Origin: Ligula intestinalis
Lineage: Eukaryota > Platyhelminthes > Cestoda > Diphyllobothriidea > Diphyllobothriidae
Direction of reading: 5' to 3'
DNA length: 64,000 bases
Assembly: GCA_036362985.1 (NCBI GenBank)
Contig: JAYGXS010000003.1
Coordinates: forward strand, 32,086,506-32,150,505
Shown here: positions 44,020 to 55,744 of the stretch, piece after piece
Layout of the letters: each line of letters opens with the position of its first letter
Numbering within the stretch: the first letter of the stretch is position 1
The notes under the pieces: model-generated
Seen by the model: only the letters and a program-made list of their open reading frames with translations
Databases searched by the model: none
Told to the model about the DNA's origin: nothing
Program-made: the position numbers and the translations under genes

Positions 44020-44345
44020 AGCTCATGAAATGTCAACCGAAATTCTTAAATGCATTTTCGATTCGCGCAAAGTACTTAAAGTAGGGCTGCATAATTTATT
44101 CTGGTACAACCTAACTTAGATATATTTCAGCCACTTCAGGATGATGGCTTTTAAAGAGGCTCCCTTCTGGTAACCTGCAAAAAGGATACTGTAAAAAAAT
44201 TGCTACTTAAATAGCATAAAAAGACACCCTTTCTTCGAGCATAAACTTTTAAGAAAATGTTGTTTGCTATCAAACGAGCGCAGAAAAGAATAATCCTGTG
44301 CATTCGTTCCCGAAAAACATTTAAATGGATAGCGACAGCGAAAAT
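44020..44345 (+). repeat. AT-rich dispersed repeat, family C
   Basis: Starts GAGCTCATGAAATGTCAACC and keeps the canonical order: GTACTTAAAGTAGGGCTGC, the GATGGCTTTT block, CCCTTCTGGTAACCTGC, the GCTACTTAAATAGC palindrome and TTCTTCGAGCATAAAC. One of the clearest copies. The Gypsy element is inserted just after it. Confidence 0.65.
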
Positions 44346-44368
44346 AAACGTCGAGCATGCATAATGCA

Positions 44369-44678
44369 TGTCGGCAATGCCGCTATTCCCATGATGCGTC
44401 AATGCACATAAAGGCCTAGCGAGTGCCTCACAGCGGCCAGCCTTGACTGTTCCTTTCTGATTGGCCCATTATCTCGACTATGTCGCTCGCGTTCCCCCTT
44501 AAATGCACTCAGCCTTTGTGTGTGAATGACTTGCTGTAAAGTTTTTTGTCTGAGTACACGCTCTCTCTCTCTATCTTTCTCTCTCTCTCTCTGGCCGACT
44601 GGTCTTCCCTGTCTCTCTCTCTCACGGGTCTTGGATACCGTTCGTGCTAATTAGAAGTACCAGGCACGGGTCGTAACA
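44369..44678 (+). repeat. 5' LTR of the Gypsy element
   Basis: 310 bp, starting TGTCGGCAATG and ending GGGTCGTAACA. It contains CTGATTGGCCCATT (a CCAAT box in reverse orientation). Its CT tracts are expanded (44560-44595 and 44613-44625) compared with the 3' LTR. A TGG six to eight bases after the end (44684-44686) could start the primer-binding site, but I cannot name the tRNA. Confidence 0.88.
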
Positions 44679-44706
44679 ATAGGTGGCACAGTTTTTTCAC
44701 TCTACA

Positions 44707-45336
44707 ATGGAGGACTTGTGCGCGGACTTAAAGCTAATTTTGCAGCAGCTAAAGTTGTGGGAAACCTTCACTGCTAAGCTATCCACCCCATCTACGGGCC
44801 AATCAAGTTCTGCTGGTGGCTCACAATCCGTCGATTCCATCGCCAGCAGCATCACCGAATTCTTGTATGACCCGCAGGCCCAAATTACTTTCGACTCCTG
44901 GTACAAACGATATGAGGATTTGTTCTCTGTCTATCTGGCTGCCCAGGAAGATTCATGGAATTTACAACTCCTCTTTCGCACATTGGGTGCTGCCGAGCAC
45001 GAACGCTACGCCCAATTCATTCTGCCCACGAATCCACGGGATAGTTTCTTGGCGAACACGATGAAGACGTTGTCGCAGATCTTTGGTGAGCAGTCATCGC
45101 TATTCAACACCCGATTCCAGTGCCTCCAGCTGTGCAAACGGGAATCCGACTATTTCACCACGTATGCTGGCATCGTGAATCGCGAATGTGGGCGTTTTCA
45201 ACTCGGTTTTCTCACCGAAGACCAGTTCAAATGCTTTATTTTCAGCTGCGACCTCCAACCCCCAGGGATGCCGACATCCGGACACGTCTTCTATCCCACG
45301 TGCAACGGAGCAGCTCAGTTACCCTCCAATAACTGA
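44707..45336 (+). pseudogene. Gypsy gag (frameshifted)
   Basis: Starts MEDLCADLKLILQQL at the first ATG after the LTR. The capsid-like core keeps FDSWYKRYEDLFSVYLAAQE and TLSQIFGEQSSLFN, then TYAGIVNRECGRFQLG. Near 45265 a one-base change shifts the frame; the original continuation (PRDADIRTRLLSHV) is readable in the next frame. The zinc motif lies further on, at 45453-45520, as CGAWHFYRDC and CRKC, with His as the second ligand (CHCC order). The frame after it has a stop where GH is expected. Confidence 0.85.
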
Positions 45337-45697
45337 CTGCCGAATGCCAAGCACTGATAAATCTCCAGCATGATTCGACCATAGTCCACGGCGCTTCAAT
45401 GCGGTCGCAGCAGCTAAGGCCCAAGGTGAAATACCTGCCCTCTCCTCGTCGGTACTGTGGCGCGTGGCATTTCTATCGGGATTGCACATTTCGGCAACAT
45501 TTCTGCCGTAAGTGTAACCAGGTGGGGTAGCGTGGTAGGTTCTACCAACCCTCAACTTGCGCAAGCAAGCTCGCTCCTACCAATTCCGACTCCGCCCCAC
45601 CGTTCCAAACCAAAATGCAAATCAAAAACCACAGTCTCTCGAAAATTCGCTGAGTCTGTCGGCCACACACCCGGTTAATGCAGCTGATTGCCGAAAG

Positions 45698-45975
45698 TTC
45701 GTTAATCTATCTCTCAACGGCCACGTAGTCAGCTTACAACTGGACACTGCTTCAGATATCACCATAATCTCTAACACACTCTGGCAGTCACTTGGTGCCC
45801 GCACAATGCAGCAGACTTCACAGTTCGTTACAAGTGCTTGCGAAGACCTTGTCCAGTTAATGGGATAACTGCTATGCTGCGTTTCCTTCCGCGACACTAA
45901 TAGCACTGCTACCTGCTATATTATCACGTCTTACCTCAATATTCTTGGTCTCGACTGGATTGAACAACTTGGCTG
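45698..45975 (+). pseudogene. Gypsy aspartic protease
   Basis: FVNLSLNGHVVSLQLDTASD carries the catalytic D-T-A-S in the D-T-G position (Asp at about 45743). After a stop at 45866-45868 the domain continues in the same frame direction to LNILGLDWIEQLG, the usual C-terminal segment, with a stop at 45973-45975. It is nearly full-length but interrupted. Confidence 0.8.
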
Positions 45976-46064
45976 ATTTATTTGCACTCCGCCTTGTTTG
46001 CAATCAGTTTCAGATTCCGTCTGTACCTACAGACCCCGCCATTGAACTTCTCTAGGCTGCCAAA

Positions 46065-47043
46065 ATGCCTGCTCCTCAATTGCCAGATCCATGGCAAACT
46101 TCGGATAGGCCTTGGTCTCGTGTGTTCATCGACTTCGCTGTCCCACTCGACGGTGTCACTTTCCTAATCGTCGTTGAAGCCTACTCAAAGTGGCCCGAGA
46201 TTGCACCGTTGTATCCGACAACCACCTCTGCCACTATCGTCTTCCTACGGCGCATCGTCAGCCAACACGGCCTACCGGATGTCCTGGTGTTGGCTAATGG
46301 TTCGCAATTTACCTCATCGACCTTTGAGGATTCCTACTGCCAATACTACATCCAGCATCTTCGTTCCCCGCCCTACCATCCCCAATCAAACGGTCAGGCT
46401 AAACGCTTTGTTGACGCGTTCAAAAGAGCCCTCTTGAAAGCTTGTGAGGAGGGGACTACGGACGATATACTCCAGGCATTCCTGTTTTCTACATGACCAT
46501 CCCTAACGTGGCGTCTTCTGGTGGTGTCTCTCCTGCCGATGCCTTACTGGGCCGAAAACTTCGAACGAAGTTCCATCCGCTCCTGCCTATTAATCTGCCG
46601 TCATCAAGGTCACTTCCAACTGTCTGTCTTGGTAAGCTCTCAGTCGAAACATCTGTCTTTGTTCGTGACTACCGAGCTGGGCTTCCAGACTGGATTGAGG
46701 TGACAATAACAGCGCACAGAGGCAGCATGCTCTTTGACGTCACTGTCGGTGATGACAGCTGGGTTCGTCACCACAATCATATCTGACGGTGGCAGTGCAG
46801 CAACCCATCCGGACCTAAATCAGGCGTTTCACTGCCTCTCGACATCCTGCTGGACACCTTTGCTATTCCAGTGGATTAGTCAGCTCCCGCACCGAGTCCT
46901 GCCGCCTCTTCGGAAGTACCACCTTCGGAACCAGTTTCTGACCCCGTACCAGTAGACTGGAAACCGCCCTCAACACGCCGGACCAACCGTGCTCGCCAAA
47001 GAACACAGCGCATAGAGGTCAATCCACGCTTTAAGCGGCACTG
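46065..47043 (+). pseudogene. Gypsy integrase, catalytically broken
   Basis: The core begins DRPWSRVFIDFAVPLDG with the first catalytic Asp. The second Asp is Ala (VLVLANGSQF where DNGSQF is usual). The Glu is Lys (SNGQAKRFVD where QAERF is usual). A frame change near 46493 joins the C-terminal part, SSGGVSPADALLGRKLRTKF, and the tail RRTNRARQRTQRIEVNPRF ends at TGA 47041-47043. The N-terminal zinc-binding domain is lost with the deletion. Two changed catalytic residues rule out activity. Confidence 0.85.
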
Positions 47044-47061
47044 ACAGATATTAAGGGGATG

Positions 47062-47355
47062 TGTTGGGAATGACGCTATTCCCATGATGAGTCAACGCAC
47101 ATAAAGGCCTCGCGAGTGCCTCACAGCGACCAGTCTTGTCTGCTCAATTCTGATTGGCCCATTTTCTCGACTATGGCTCTCGCGTTCCCCCTTACATGCA
47201 CTCAGCCTTTGTGTGTGAGCGACTTGCTGTAAAGTGTTCCGTCTGAATACACGCTCTCTCTGGCCGACTGTTCTTCTCTCGTACGGGCTTTGGGAGCCGG
47301 GGGCGTCAAATTCCGTGTTCGTGCTAATTAGAAGTACCAGGCTCGGGTCGTAACA
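47062..47355 (+). repeat. 3' LTR of the Gypsy element
   Basis: 294 bp, starting TGTTGGGAATG and ending GGGTCGTAACA. Roughly 90% alike to the 5' LTR outside the CT tracts, so the insertion is not recent. Confidence 0.88.
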
Positions 47356-47359
47356 CTAC

Positions 47360-48720
47360 ATACGTAGCCATTTTTTACAGAATGCATTTTTTTCTAACTC
47401 TCAGGAACAAGCTCGCACATAAGCTGGTATCCTAACTTAAGTTAATTATTTTAAAGTTTGACTGTACAGTAGATTGTATATCTGATCAAATGTGAAGATC
47501 AAATAAATGTGACGGAAGAAAATTTCTCTTAGTGCACACAAACTGGTAGGCTTACAATTGCACCTGACAATTCCGTTAAAATGTATTAATCACTGACTGG
47601 CATGTCCACATGTGAGCTCATGAAATATCTTACTCCTGGTGTAATCAAGCGAAAATCGGATTGCCTTAGTCTACCGTAAATTTAACCATTTATAAACTGA
47701 AGAAACAACTAGCTGCCACGCTTTCATTTGCGCGTACTATGGAAGCATATGCCTCTGAAAAATTTGCATAACGATTATTTTCTTATTAAATTATACTTGT
47801 GCTGCTTCATTCGCTCGTCTTTTTGCATGAACAGACCTTCTCTAAATTTAAAACTTAAGTTTACCTGGTACATCCGATTTCTACCTTTGCGGAACTGTCT
47901 GCTTTTCTAAAAAAGCTGGTATTTCTAAGCCACGTAATATAACCTGATAAACCACAGTGTGCTTTCTTTTTGAGAACCATCGTTCCTTTACTACTGTAAG
48001 GCTTTGAGGAACGCAATGTGAGCTGCGTTTGCGTAACAGGGAGTTTGTTGTAAATCTCCCTTGATATAATAAGTTATAACACCTACTGCATGATCAACAG
48101 TAGTAAAACTCTACGTAAATAATTTGTTCGAATCGAAAGCATCTTTCAAAATACCGGTTAATGTTTCATGTGGACCGCCATCAGTTGTGCTTACAAAACA
48201 CAACAAAGCACAACTGTGTCCTGTGCGACGCCAACTTCAGTTGGCAGACTAGTCTGTCGGCAGCTTTTGTGGCTTTCACGAGGCGCTCAGCTCGTCTCAA
48301 CAAAACTGTTGCCAGGGCCTTGCGTGCCTGTACGCCGCAGCCCCATAGGCGTGGTCTACGGTGTTTTGTGCTGTTTGGCATTGCAGTGGCACAGTTTATG
48401 GAGGGCCTCACTAACGCAGTTCACGACGCTCGATTTCCGTCACTAATGAGCATGTGTCTGGTGGTGTGATTGCATGCACAAAGGAGTAGTATACTGGATA
48501 AACATGGGTATTTACAACCGAACCTCGTTCTTACCTTAGTTACTAACTACGTTTTTAGTAGACTCCGGTTGATAAGGAGAAGTGCTGAGGACTAGATGCA
48601 TGCCGCTAACTGGGACAAGGTTGAGGGGACAGCCTGCTTTTTGGTCTAAGAACGAGATTATCTTCTGGTCGCAAGTTTTCAGTCACATGGTTTAAACAGA
48701 TCTGGAGGTCTCGCTCCTTG
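47360..48720. other. No gene recognised
   Basis: A family C trace at 47605-47670 (GTGAGCTCATGAAATATCTT). A GC-richer block at 48160-48480 has overlapping frames on both strands (102, 92 and 76 aa) with no domain I know. Confidence 0.35.
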
Positions 48721-48724
48721 GCTG

Positions 48725-49060
48725 ACCATGATATTGTAGTGGCAGTTTAAGCCATTAGATAGGCCCCAGCTGCTACGACTTTCAGGCTCGGCACCGAATA
48801 GAAAGAGAAGGAAATGGAAGCCCGTTATTGTATTCAGTAAAGCCGGAGGAGGGCCCGTCCAGAGTCACAAGAGATTCAAAGGTTGTCATGGTGCCTTGAG
48901 CGAAAGTGCGCCTGGGTAGGCCTTGAAGATGATTGGTCAGTTGCGACAAGCACGAATGGCTGAGAACCAGGTTTTCTCTTGGGCGCACGTGCGAATACTC
49001 GCGAGAAGCGCAGCGTTGGAACATGCGCCCGGGGTAAGTCCAAAATAGGATCTCAGGAGC
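48725..49060 (+). repeat. GC-rich dispersed repeat, family E
   Basis: Shares AGTTTAAGCC, the GGC(C/T)CGGCACCGAATAGAAAGAG block and the CGAGAAGCGCAGCGTTGGA block with copies at 52.6, 61.5 and 62.1 kb, all in this orientation. On the minus strand the other copies have CCAAT boxes. It may be a solo LTR; ends were not fixed. Confidence 0.45.
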
Positions 49061-49456
49061 CTCATTTGGTGCATTTATTGAGACCGAAAAATATGGGTTG
49101 GGTTGGATGCCAGTAGCGACTTGATATAAAAATCGGGACACTAGCTTTGGCGCTAATTGTTAGCCTATCCTTCGCTTGTTACTTCTAGGAGAAAATCCTT
49201 CGATTCGATCGTACGTTCCCACCACTCATTCGCAGGCAATCAATATCGTTGACATTAGCTGGAAGCAGTTTTCCGGGATCAGTTACTAATCTAAATGCCG
49301 AACACTGACATATTGGTAATAGTCTTCCGTGTCACAGGGAGATAACAAGTGTAGGGAACAAAGTATAAACTAAGTAGACTGACAACTTACCCAACGACAC
49401 CAATAGACCAGATATGCAATCGATCTCTGCGCCAGAAAACCTGCGATTGTATTAAG

Positions 49457-50029
49457 GGCAAAAGTAGCTTATGTAAGCCCACTCATATACCCCTATTCCC
49501 AGCATTTCGTCCTGCAGAAACGGCGGTTATAGAGTTTAAGGGGGTTGGGAAAATAGGATAGGCAGAGAAGGAAATTTTTAGAAGTGTTAAGTGAAAAAAT
49601 GTGGTTGAAGTTGCTTCCCGCTGCCGCTGGGAGTACGTTGTTCGGCATGTAAATTGAAGATGTGCACGGCGCTTGGCACCGCGGACTATACTAATCTAAC
49701 TGCAGTACGGTAGGTTTGACCTCAGGCAAGTTAAAGTAGATGACCTCCTAACCACCATTTCAATTCTTCAGGAAATTCAAGTAACCTACAATTTGATAAT
49801 CGGATTTTTCCGCAATAAGATAAACCATGATACAGATTAGGAAAATCTACAGCTTTAAATCAACATCACTTCTAAATACAGTAAAATAAAAATGCATTTA
49901 GCATTCATCAAAGTATATTCCACTGCATGTCCTAATTCCCCAGACATAAAACACTATAACCACCGTTTTCGTACGAAAACATGCAGGGAGTAGGGGTATA
50001 TGTGTGGGCCTGCATAAGCTCCCGTTGCC
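49457..50029. mobile_element. hAT-like MITE, copy 1
   Basis: 573 bp, about 85% alike to the element at 62932-63505 along its whole length. The inverted ends are GGCAAAAGTAGCTTATGTA and TGCATAAGCTCCCGTTGCC. The flanking octamers GTATTAAG and GAATTCAA agree at five of eight positions, as expected for an old 8-bp target duplication. No coding capacity. Confidence 0.8.
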
Positions 50030-50039
50030 GAATTCAACA

Positions 50040-52600
50040 AGATGGTAGTTATTATGACCCTATGTACCGAGCCAGACCCAACCATGGATGTTTGAACGTG
50101 TCAAGGTCACTTGAGCACGGATTCCGGATGAGGATGGCGTGATCGTTTGTTGCAGAAGATTGCCGGTGTTCCTTCTTTCCCCGTCGCTGACTTCGTTCCC
50201 CCGCTATCGTTACCGTACCGTACCGTATGTCCTGCTCCGTCAGCACTTCCATGGCCCTTATCCGCAGTTGCCCACAGCGCCGCACTCCCCACCGGCGTCT
50301 ATCTGGTATTCACTGACCACTCCTCACTCCAAATGAATCGTTTTTATATAACCTTGACATTTATTTGCACCGTTATCCCTGTTTCCCTTTATTACTTTTC
50401 CCGTCGTTTTTCAATAGTAGACAATTCGTGTCCTTAACCTATATTCTTCTCTATTCCTATCCATGAGCATCTGAGGTGATTAACCATCCTTTTCAATGTT
50501 ACAACGGGCGAACCTTACAAGTGCCTCATTCCTTTAGCTGTATGCCAACCTCGAAATCCCTGGTTTGCTACAAAGTCTGCCACTTCTACGTAACAGGAGC
50601 TTGCCGGCCGTTGTCACCAGAGCCAGTAGCTGAGGGGAAGAGAAGATAGTCAACCACGTGGAGAGTGGTATTAACAATTAGCAATTCATTCTCACAGAAA
50701 GGCCGCGCATATTTATTGATCTGCTTGATTTGAAAGTGTCGGAAACGTGGGCTAATCAGAGCTGACAAAAGATCGATAGCCATGGCCAGGTGCGCGCTCT
50801 CGTGGCAATGTGGCAGTTTACGCAGGTGTGTTTGTGTGCGAGTGGGAAAGAGGCATTCCTAACAGTAGCAAAGGTGACCTTCTGTTCAGATACTGTTCGA
50901 GTCCAATCTCCAAAGGCTTGTCAAAGTAAACTCTATATTCTTCTGAAAAGTATTTTTTAACTTTTCAACCTAAGTGCACATGCACGTTTTAGTGGTAAGG
51001 TGTTCATAAAGATTTTGGTATCTATTTACTGCCAAGTAAGAAGTATGCGTCAAAGGGGAGAGTTCTTTATCTAAAAGGTGGGAAAACAGACCCGAAATCC
51101 CCCCTGATACTAGGGGTGGTCTTGTGTAAGATTCCAGAAAAATTAAATATTCCGTGTCTTAACATTAACTCTTACTCAAACTCTAGCCATAACTTATACC
51201 CTAGTTCTAAATTTAGCACCCACCCTAATTGCCCAGGAAATTAGCCAAAAGTCTCTGGAATAGGGGAAATTCCTGTTGCCGTGTCCTGCTATTTTAAAAT
51301 AGTCCACTGTCTTGGATTCCAGTAAGATGGCATGCCCCGAACATGCATTTTTAGATGCATATCCAGCCATAGCCATAAACGTCTATTGATGTAGACCATA
51401 CAATGTTATCAGGGTATTTTGTCAGTTTCTCGTTCTTTGTCTGTTGATTGCACAAATCGAAATAGGAGCGGATAAAAACTTCACGAAATGCATTGGAAAG
51501 GGTTGATCCGGACTTCATTTGGATGCCTCCATGCAGCTGAGGAAATAGCAAAGAGTGATTATGCCATTTAAGCAAGTTGCCGATGTTTCAAGCAGAAGCT
51601 TTGCGGTTCTCAGAATAAATGCACTTGGGTATTGGGAGCGGGTACAAGGCAGGAGGAGAAGTCATGTCCGAAGTATGTGAAAACATTATCCGGTGACCTT
51701 CCAAGCACATACTAGAAGAACTGGGTTATTTAACCTGTATTTTGTTGGTTTAACTCAAACGAACCGCGTGAAGGGCGGGTGGTTTGGGTTACTATGGTGA
51801 CTACTGGGGAGTGTAAGGTGGAGGGGGAAGTGAGGGAGACGTTGTCTAATTAGGCAGGACCGTGGCAATTATTAGGCCAAGCGAGATCGATAATGATTTT
51901 CCGGTCTGTTGACTTCGACGGCGATGGTGATGTGGCAGCGACAAGCAAAAAACAATGCTGGCGTAAATCCAGTATAAATTAATTCGAGATCGGAAATATT
52001 GAGGCATGAAAACTTGCAGCATATATGCCAGTCAAAATGGAGCAGCCTAATAAAAATTTCGGCAAGTATTGTTTTGAATGATAACAACAGCCACAGGGAT
52101 GAACAAGTACCCAGCTAACTTCTACCTGAAACAATTAACGCTAACAGAATATAAATGGACGTCTCAGCCGTCTCTGGGAGCCCTTTTGGCACAACCAGAA
52201 CTGAAAATGTTTGCTGCATTAGGATAGAAGGTAGGAAGCCATTCGGTTCGATCAGACAACCTAAAAGCAATTTCCGTCTCGCATAAACCTACCCACTTGT
52301 TTCATGGACTATCGGTTGGTCTGATGCTTGCCCGGATGCCTCAGGCGGACGTTTTACCTCATTTTTTTGAGATTACTTTCGACGCCGTAATCACTGACTC
52401 AGATTATTGGTGCCCTTAAAGTCGGCACCTATTCCCACACAGGCCCTGTTCACCATAGATCAGTTCGTTCGAGAGTAATCGGAACTTTCGGCTCCACCTG
52501 CTGACACTTCTGATAACCCTTGTCTCAGTAACCGGTTCCCAGTTCTCGCGCTTGCCGCAAAAGCCTAAGACATGGCACACCTTAGTAACTACGTTTTCTT
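50040..52600. other. No gene recognised
   Basis: Opposed frames at 50107-50292 (minus) and 50139-50437 (plus) share a GC-rich patch and no domain. 51120-51240 carries CTAACCCT-like degenerate repeats (complement of AGGGTTA). Other frames are short. Confidence 0.35.
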
Positions 52601-52619
52601 CTGAATAGCAGGCAGAACT

Positions 52620-52960
52620 TGACAGTTGGTTAATATTTTGTACAGACTGAAGATTAGATAGCGGGCTTTGCAGACGGACAAGGCACACGCCCGGCGCCGC
52701 GAGAGTCAGCGTCCCCAGTCCTAGTGTGGCACAGTTATCATAGCGCCTCTCAGAATCGGCCTGGAAATTGATTGGTTGCTGTGGGTAGTTGTGATTGGCC
52801 GAGAACCAGACTGCCTCCGATGCATGAGAGATGCGCAACGTTGCAGCAGGCGTCGGAAGTGGGGCCAGTACACGTCCACGCCAGTCTTTTTTGCAGCCAC
52901 AGGCGTGGCGCGGTTTCATTTGGAGATGGGCAGTATTGCCAGCGAAAAGTTTTTACAAAT
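52620..52960 (+). repeat. GC-rich dispersed repeat, family E
   Basis: TATTTTGTACAGACTGAAGA, ACGCCCGGCGCCG, TTGTGATTGGCCGAGAACCA and GAGAGATGCGCAACGTTG align with the copy at 62.1-62.48 kb. On the minus strand CGGCCAATCACAA is a good CCAAT box. Frames on both strands across this block arise from its composition. Confidence 0.55.
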
Positions 52961-52999
52961 AAACGTGACCTAAAGGCAGACTGAAAAAGTCGACACAAA

Positions 53000-53765
53000 A
53001 TAAGCAGCTGGTCAGGTGACGATTTGGGCATAAATCGAGTAGGGAGGGGGGACGGATTATAAATCATTATTATGCTGAATTTCGAGGGTTTTTAAGAGGA
53101 TTGAAAATCTGGCTAGCTGGACAGGGTCATTTCGTATTTTTTAGGTCTGGATGAAGAGGATAGAACACATATTAGGAAGTACCTAAGTGTTGAAAATGAT
53201 TTCGCACTACGGGACTGCCTACAAAGGAATAGGAAACAGCGATGATAGAAGACAACGTATACTAAATGCATCCTCATGTGAATATATTTTCTACTTAAGT
53301 CTGAAAAATTCGTAGAAAGTGATGTCAAACCTCGTTTTCCTTACAAAATATCATTTCCTGTCTTTGCTAAATACAGCTGGGTTCTCGACTGTGAAATCGT
53401 TTAGGCACGATTCTGCCGCCGCTTAAAGGTGAACGTAAACGTTCAAAGGTACTCCCTCCTTCTCAGATGACCCAGCCAATAGAATTTTAAAGCGCATTAA
53501 TTGCTCATGTGACCCCCCCCCCTATCCCCTTCCCCCCTACCCCTGACAGGGCTTAAAAACAAGAACCATCCCTAATGCGGGTTATATTAAGCTAATTTCC
53601 AGGAAAATTTGAATTAGAGTTAAGTTTAGGGTTACGGCTAAGGTGTAGGTTATTATTTCATATATATGGTAAGAAACCCCTGCGTATTAAGTAATGATTC
53701 CATATAACGACATGCACAAAGTTGGTTTTATTACGGTTTTTCTTATTAACATCCCTTTTATCTAG
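53000..53765. other. No gene; C run and AGGGTTA-like trace
   Basis: Poly-C near 53512-53522 and GTTAAGTTTAGGGTTACGGC at 53622-53641, a degenerate telomere-like block also seen at 51.2 and 55.68 kb. A 71-aa minus frame at 53113-53328 is unrecognised. Confidence 0.4.
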
Positions 53766-53769
53766 TTAA

Positions 53770-53965
53770 CCGGATGTGACGAGCTGATGAAGGCTCGTAA
53801 GCCAAAATGGTCATTCTGGTCTCTAGCTACGAACTGTACTCATCAGCGAATGTCAGTATTCCTTCTCTTAACCGACAAGACAAGGAGCCCGTGGCCCAAT
53901 AGTTATAGCATTGGACTTCTGAGCAAAAGACTGCGGGGTTGAGCCTCGAGTGATATGCTCTGACT
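53770..53965 (+). mobile_element. R2 element, permuted order (ribozyme then head)
   Basis: The hammerhead comes first: GTGACGAG, CTGATGA (53784-53790), stem II GGCT-CGTA-AGCC, then AAAA in place of GAAA, TGGTCATT and CTGGTC. About 90 bp on, after ACCGACAAGACAAGGAGCCC, comes the head GTGGCCCAATAGTTATAGC with box B-like GCGGGGTTGAGCCTCGAG. In other copies the head precedes the ribozyme. The circular permutation fits origin from a head-to-tail multimer or a circular RNA. Confidence 0.65.
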
Positions 53966-53994
53966 AGCTCGCGTCAAAGTGAACTTTGCCGAAG

Positions 53995-54260
53995 GCTCAC
54001 AGACGCTAGTCCCAACGCTTGAATCAGCCAATCACAGTTGCCGCAAAACTGCTTTCTGGTCAGGCGACGAAAAGCAACACTGCAAGCGTGAACGCTTGCT
54101 CTCTGGGCCACGGGAATTTCCTGAAACTATGCCTCGCTTCGGATCACGTCACTATCATGGAAGGTCGTGCCCTCCGTAGTCAAATCTCTTTCCATCTGCT
54201 GGTCATTCCCCTGTGTATATAATACACTGTTCCTCTTACTCTGGCCTCTATCGAATTCGT
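53995..54260 (+). promoter_or_regulatory. Promoter-like segment with CCAAT and TATA boxes
   Basis: CAGCCAATCACAG (54026-54038) and, about 180 bp on, GTGTATATAATACAC (54213-54227), a TATA element inside a short palindrome. This could be a retroelement LTR or a host promoter. The following 300 bp has no clear coding start. Confidence 0.3.
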
Positions 54261-54264
54261 CTCT

Positions 54265-55660
54265 ACTAAGTTATCATGGTCTGAAGATCGCAGTTGCCAG
54301 GTTTTAACTTAATTAAGCCCCTGCGATAGATCCACCACTTGGAGTTGGACTGAAATACAATCCCGTGCTCCTACCCCTTCTCCTACCGCAAACGCCCCTG
54401 ATCGCCTCAACCGCATGATTCGGCAACTCGAGCCACGCTCTATGCCTCATCTCAAGTGCATGGAGCAGCTGAGCTGGACCGCGGTGTAGAAGGTATGTTG
54501 TGAGCACGGCCCATTAGCATTTTCTCCTTTTTACGACTTTCTACCCAATGCAGCACTTCTGACAGACGCAAGTTAGCGCTTAACTCCGACTAACACAAAC
54601 GGTTCTGTTACGTCTATCTGATAGAGTCGTAAAAACTTCAAACCAGGCAGGGTTCAGGTTTGCATGCAGTTATGGCCTCGCCTGCGAAAATTTTCGCCGG
54701 CTGAACTTAATTCGTTGAGCATTAAAAAATATTGATGCGAATAAAATGCTGCTAAGTAGACAGACTGTAAAGTTGCGCAGAGAAGGAAATCGTCAGTAGA
54801 TCAGCTAGTACGTCACTTAGGCACAATTTGAGAGGACTTCATCCACTGAGGCTGATAGGCAGGGGCTTGCGAGTTGTAGCACCTCAAGCGCATATTAACG
54901 TTCGGTGAGTGGCAGCTAAAAGTCATGTGATCACGAGCTGTCAGGCTTTTCGCAAATGCAACCTATGGGACAACCAATCACAAGCGCCCACAAACTAGGC
55001 TATCATCCAACCAACTGGTCAAGCTAACACTGTCAGCTGTTCATTCACGTCCACATAATCCTAGGCAGTTGCGCGCAGGCCCGGAGTCGGCGGCCCCATG
55101 TTTAGTAATTTAAAAAAAACAGCACTGACATTTGCCTGCGGTCGTCTGTGGGAACTGTAAACCCTGGAATAGCAGAATCTAAAACGTAAGTTGCGGAAAC
55201 CACGACAAGGAAGCCAGCTTCCCAATCCTCCTATCAAATTGTGTCTAGCACGTTATGATTGCTTGGCCTATGGGCCAAAACGCGGGCACAGACAGCCTGC
55301 GAATTGCGCACACGTCGGAAGCTCACGCCGATTCGCTGACGCACGCACGCACGTGGTACCTGGGGCCAGTCCGTGGCGTGGTGACGTCCTGTCACACGTG
55401 AGAATCGATCGATGAACGTGGAGCGTCGAGAGCTCGCTTGCTCTAACACAATCTCGCGAAGGTAACGTGCGCGGTCTGAAGAGAGACGGTCAATGCTGAT
55501 GGTGATAGCAATTATGCACAACTCTGCGGGGTGTTTTGCGCCTTGCGTCGAGGTTCCTATAATGTAACAGCTATATTATTGGGACAACTCAGATTCACTG
55601 AGTCAGCTAAGACACGGGAATAGACACCTTCCTAAAATACGGGTGGCCTTGCGCTACACT
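54265..55660. other. No gene recognised
   Basis: GC-rich at 55200-55520, where opposed frames (191-415 of 55 kb plus, 234-521 minus) overlap with no domain. Confidence 0.35.
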
Positions 55661-55669
55661 CGAGGGAAA

Positions 55670-55735
55670 TTAGGGTTAAGGTTAATTTCAGGGTTAAGAT
55701 TGGGTTTTGGGTCAAGATTGGGCCCAGAGTTTGGG
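55670..55735 (+). repeat. Degenerate telomere-like repeat
   Basis: TTAGGGTTAAGGTTAATTTC and AGGGTTAAGATTGGG give several imperfect TTAGGG units. It is internal and short, so it is an interstitial repeat rather than a chromosome end. Confidence 0.55.
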
Positions 55736-55744
55736 TAATGCCCA

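Larger units (their letters stand above)
44369..47355 (+). mobile_element. Gypsy LTR retrotransposon, internally deleted
   Basis: A 2987-bp element with both LTRs (44369-44678 and 47062-47355), gag, protease and integrase. Reverse transcriptase and RNase H are missing, removed by a deletion joining the protease end to the integrase near 46000-46060. A possible purine tract AAGGGGATG lies directly before the 3' LTR. The flanking five bases (ATGCA and CTACA) do not match as a clean target duplication. The gag zinc motif and overall sequence suggest the CsRn1 group known from flukes and tapeworms; that assignment is inference. Confidence 0.9.

Noticed and set aside
44683..44706. Upstream GTG start for gag
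   Set aside because: It lies in the presumed primer-binding region; the ATG at 44707 is the first plausible start.
52416..53067. 167-aa and 105-aa minus-strand frames
   Set aside because: Both lie in a family E repeat; similarity to the 62.3-kb frame follows from shared DNA.
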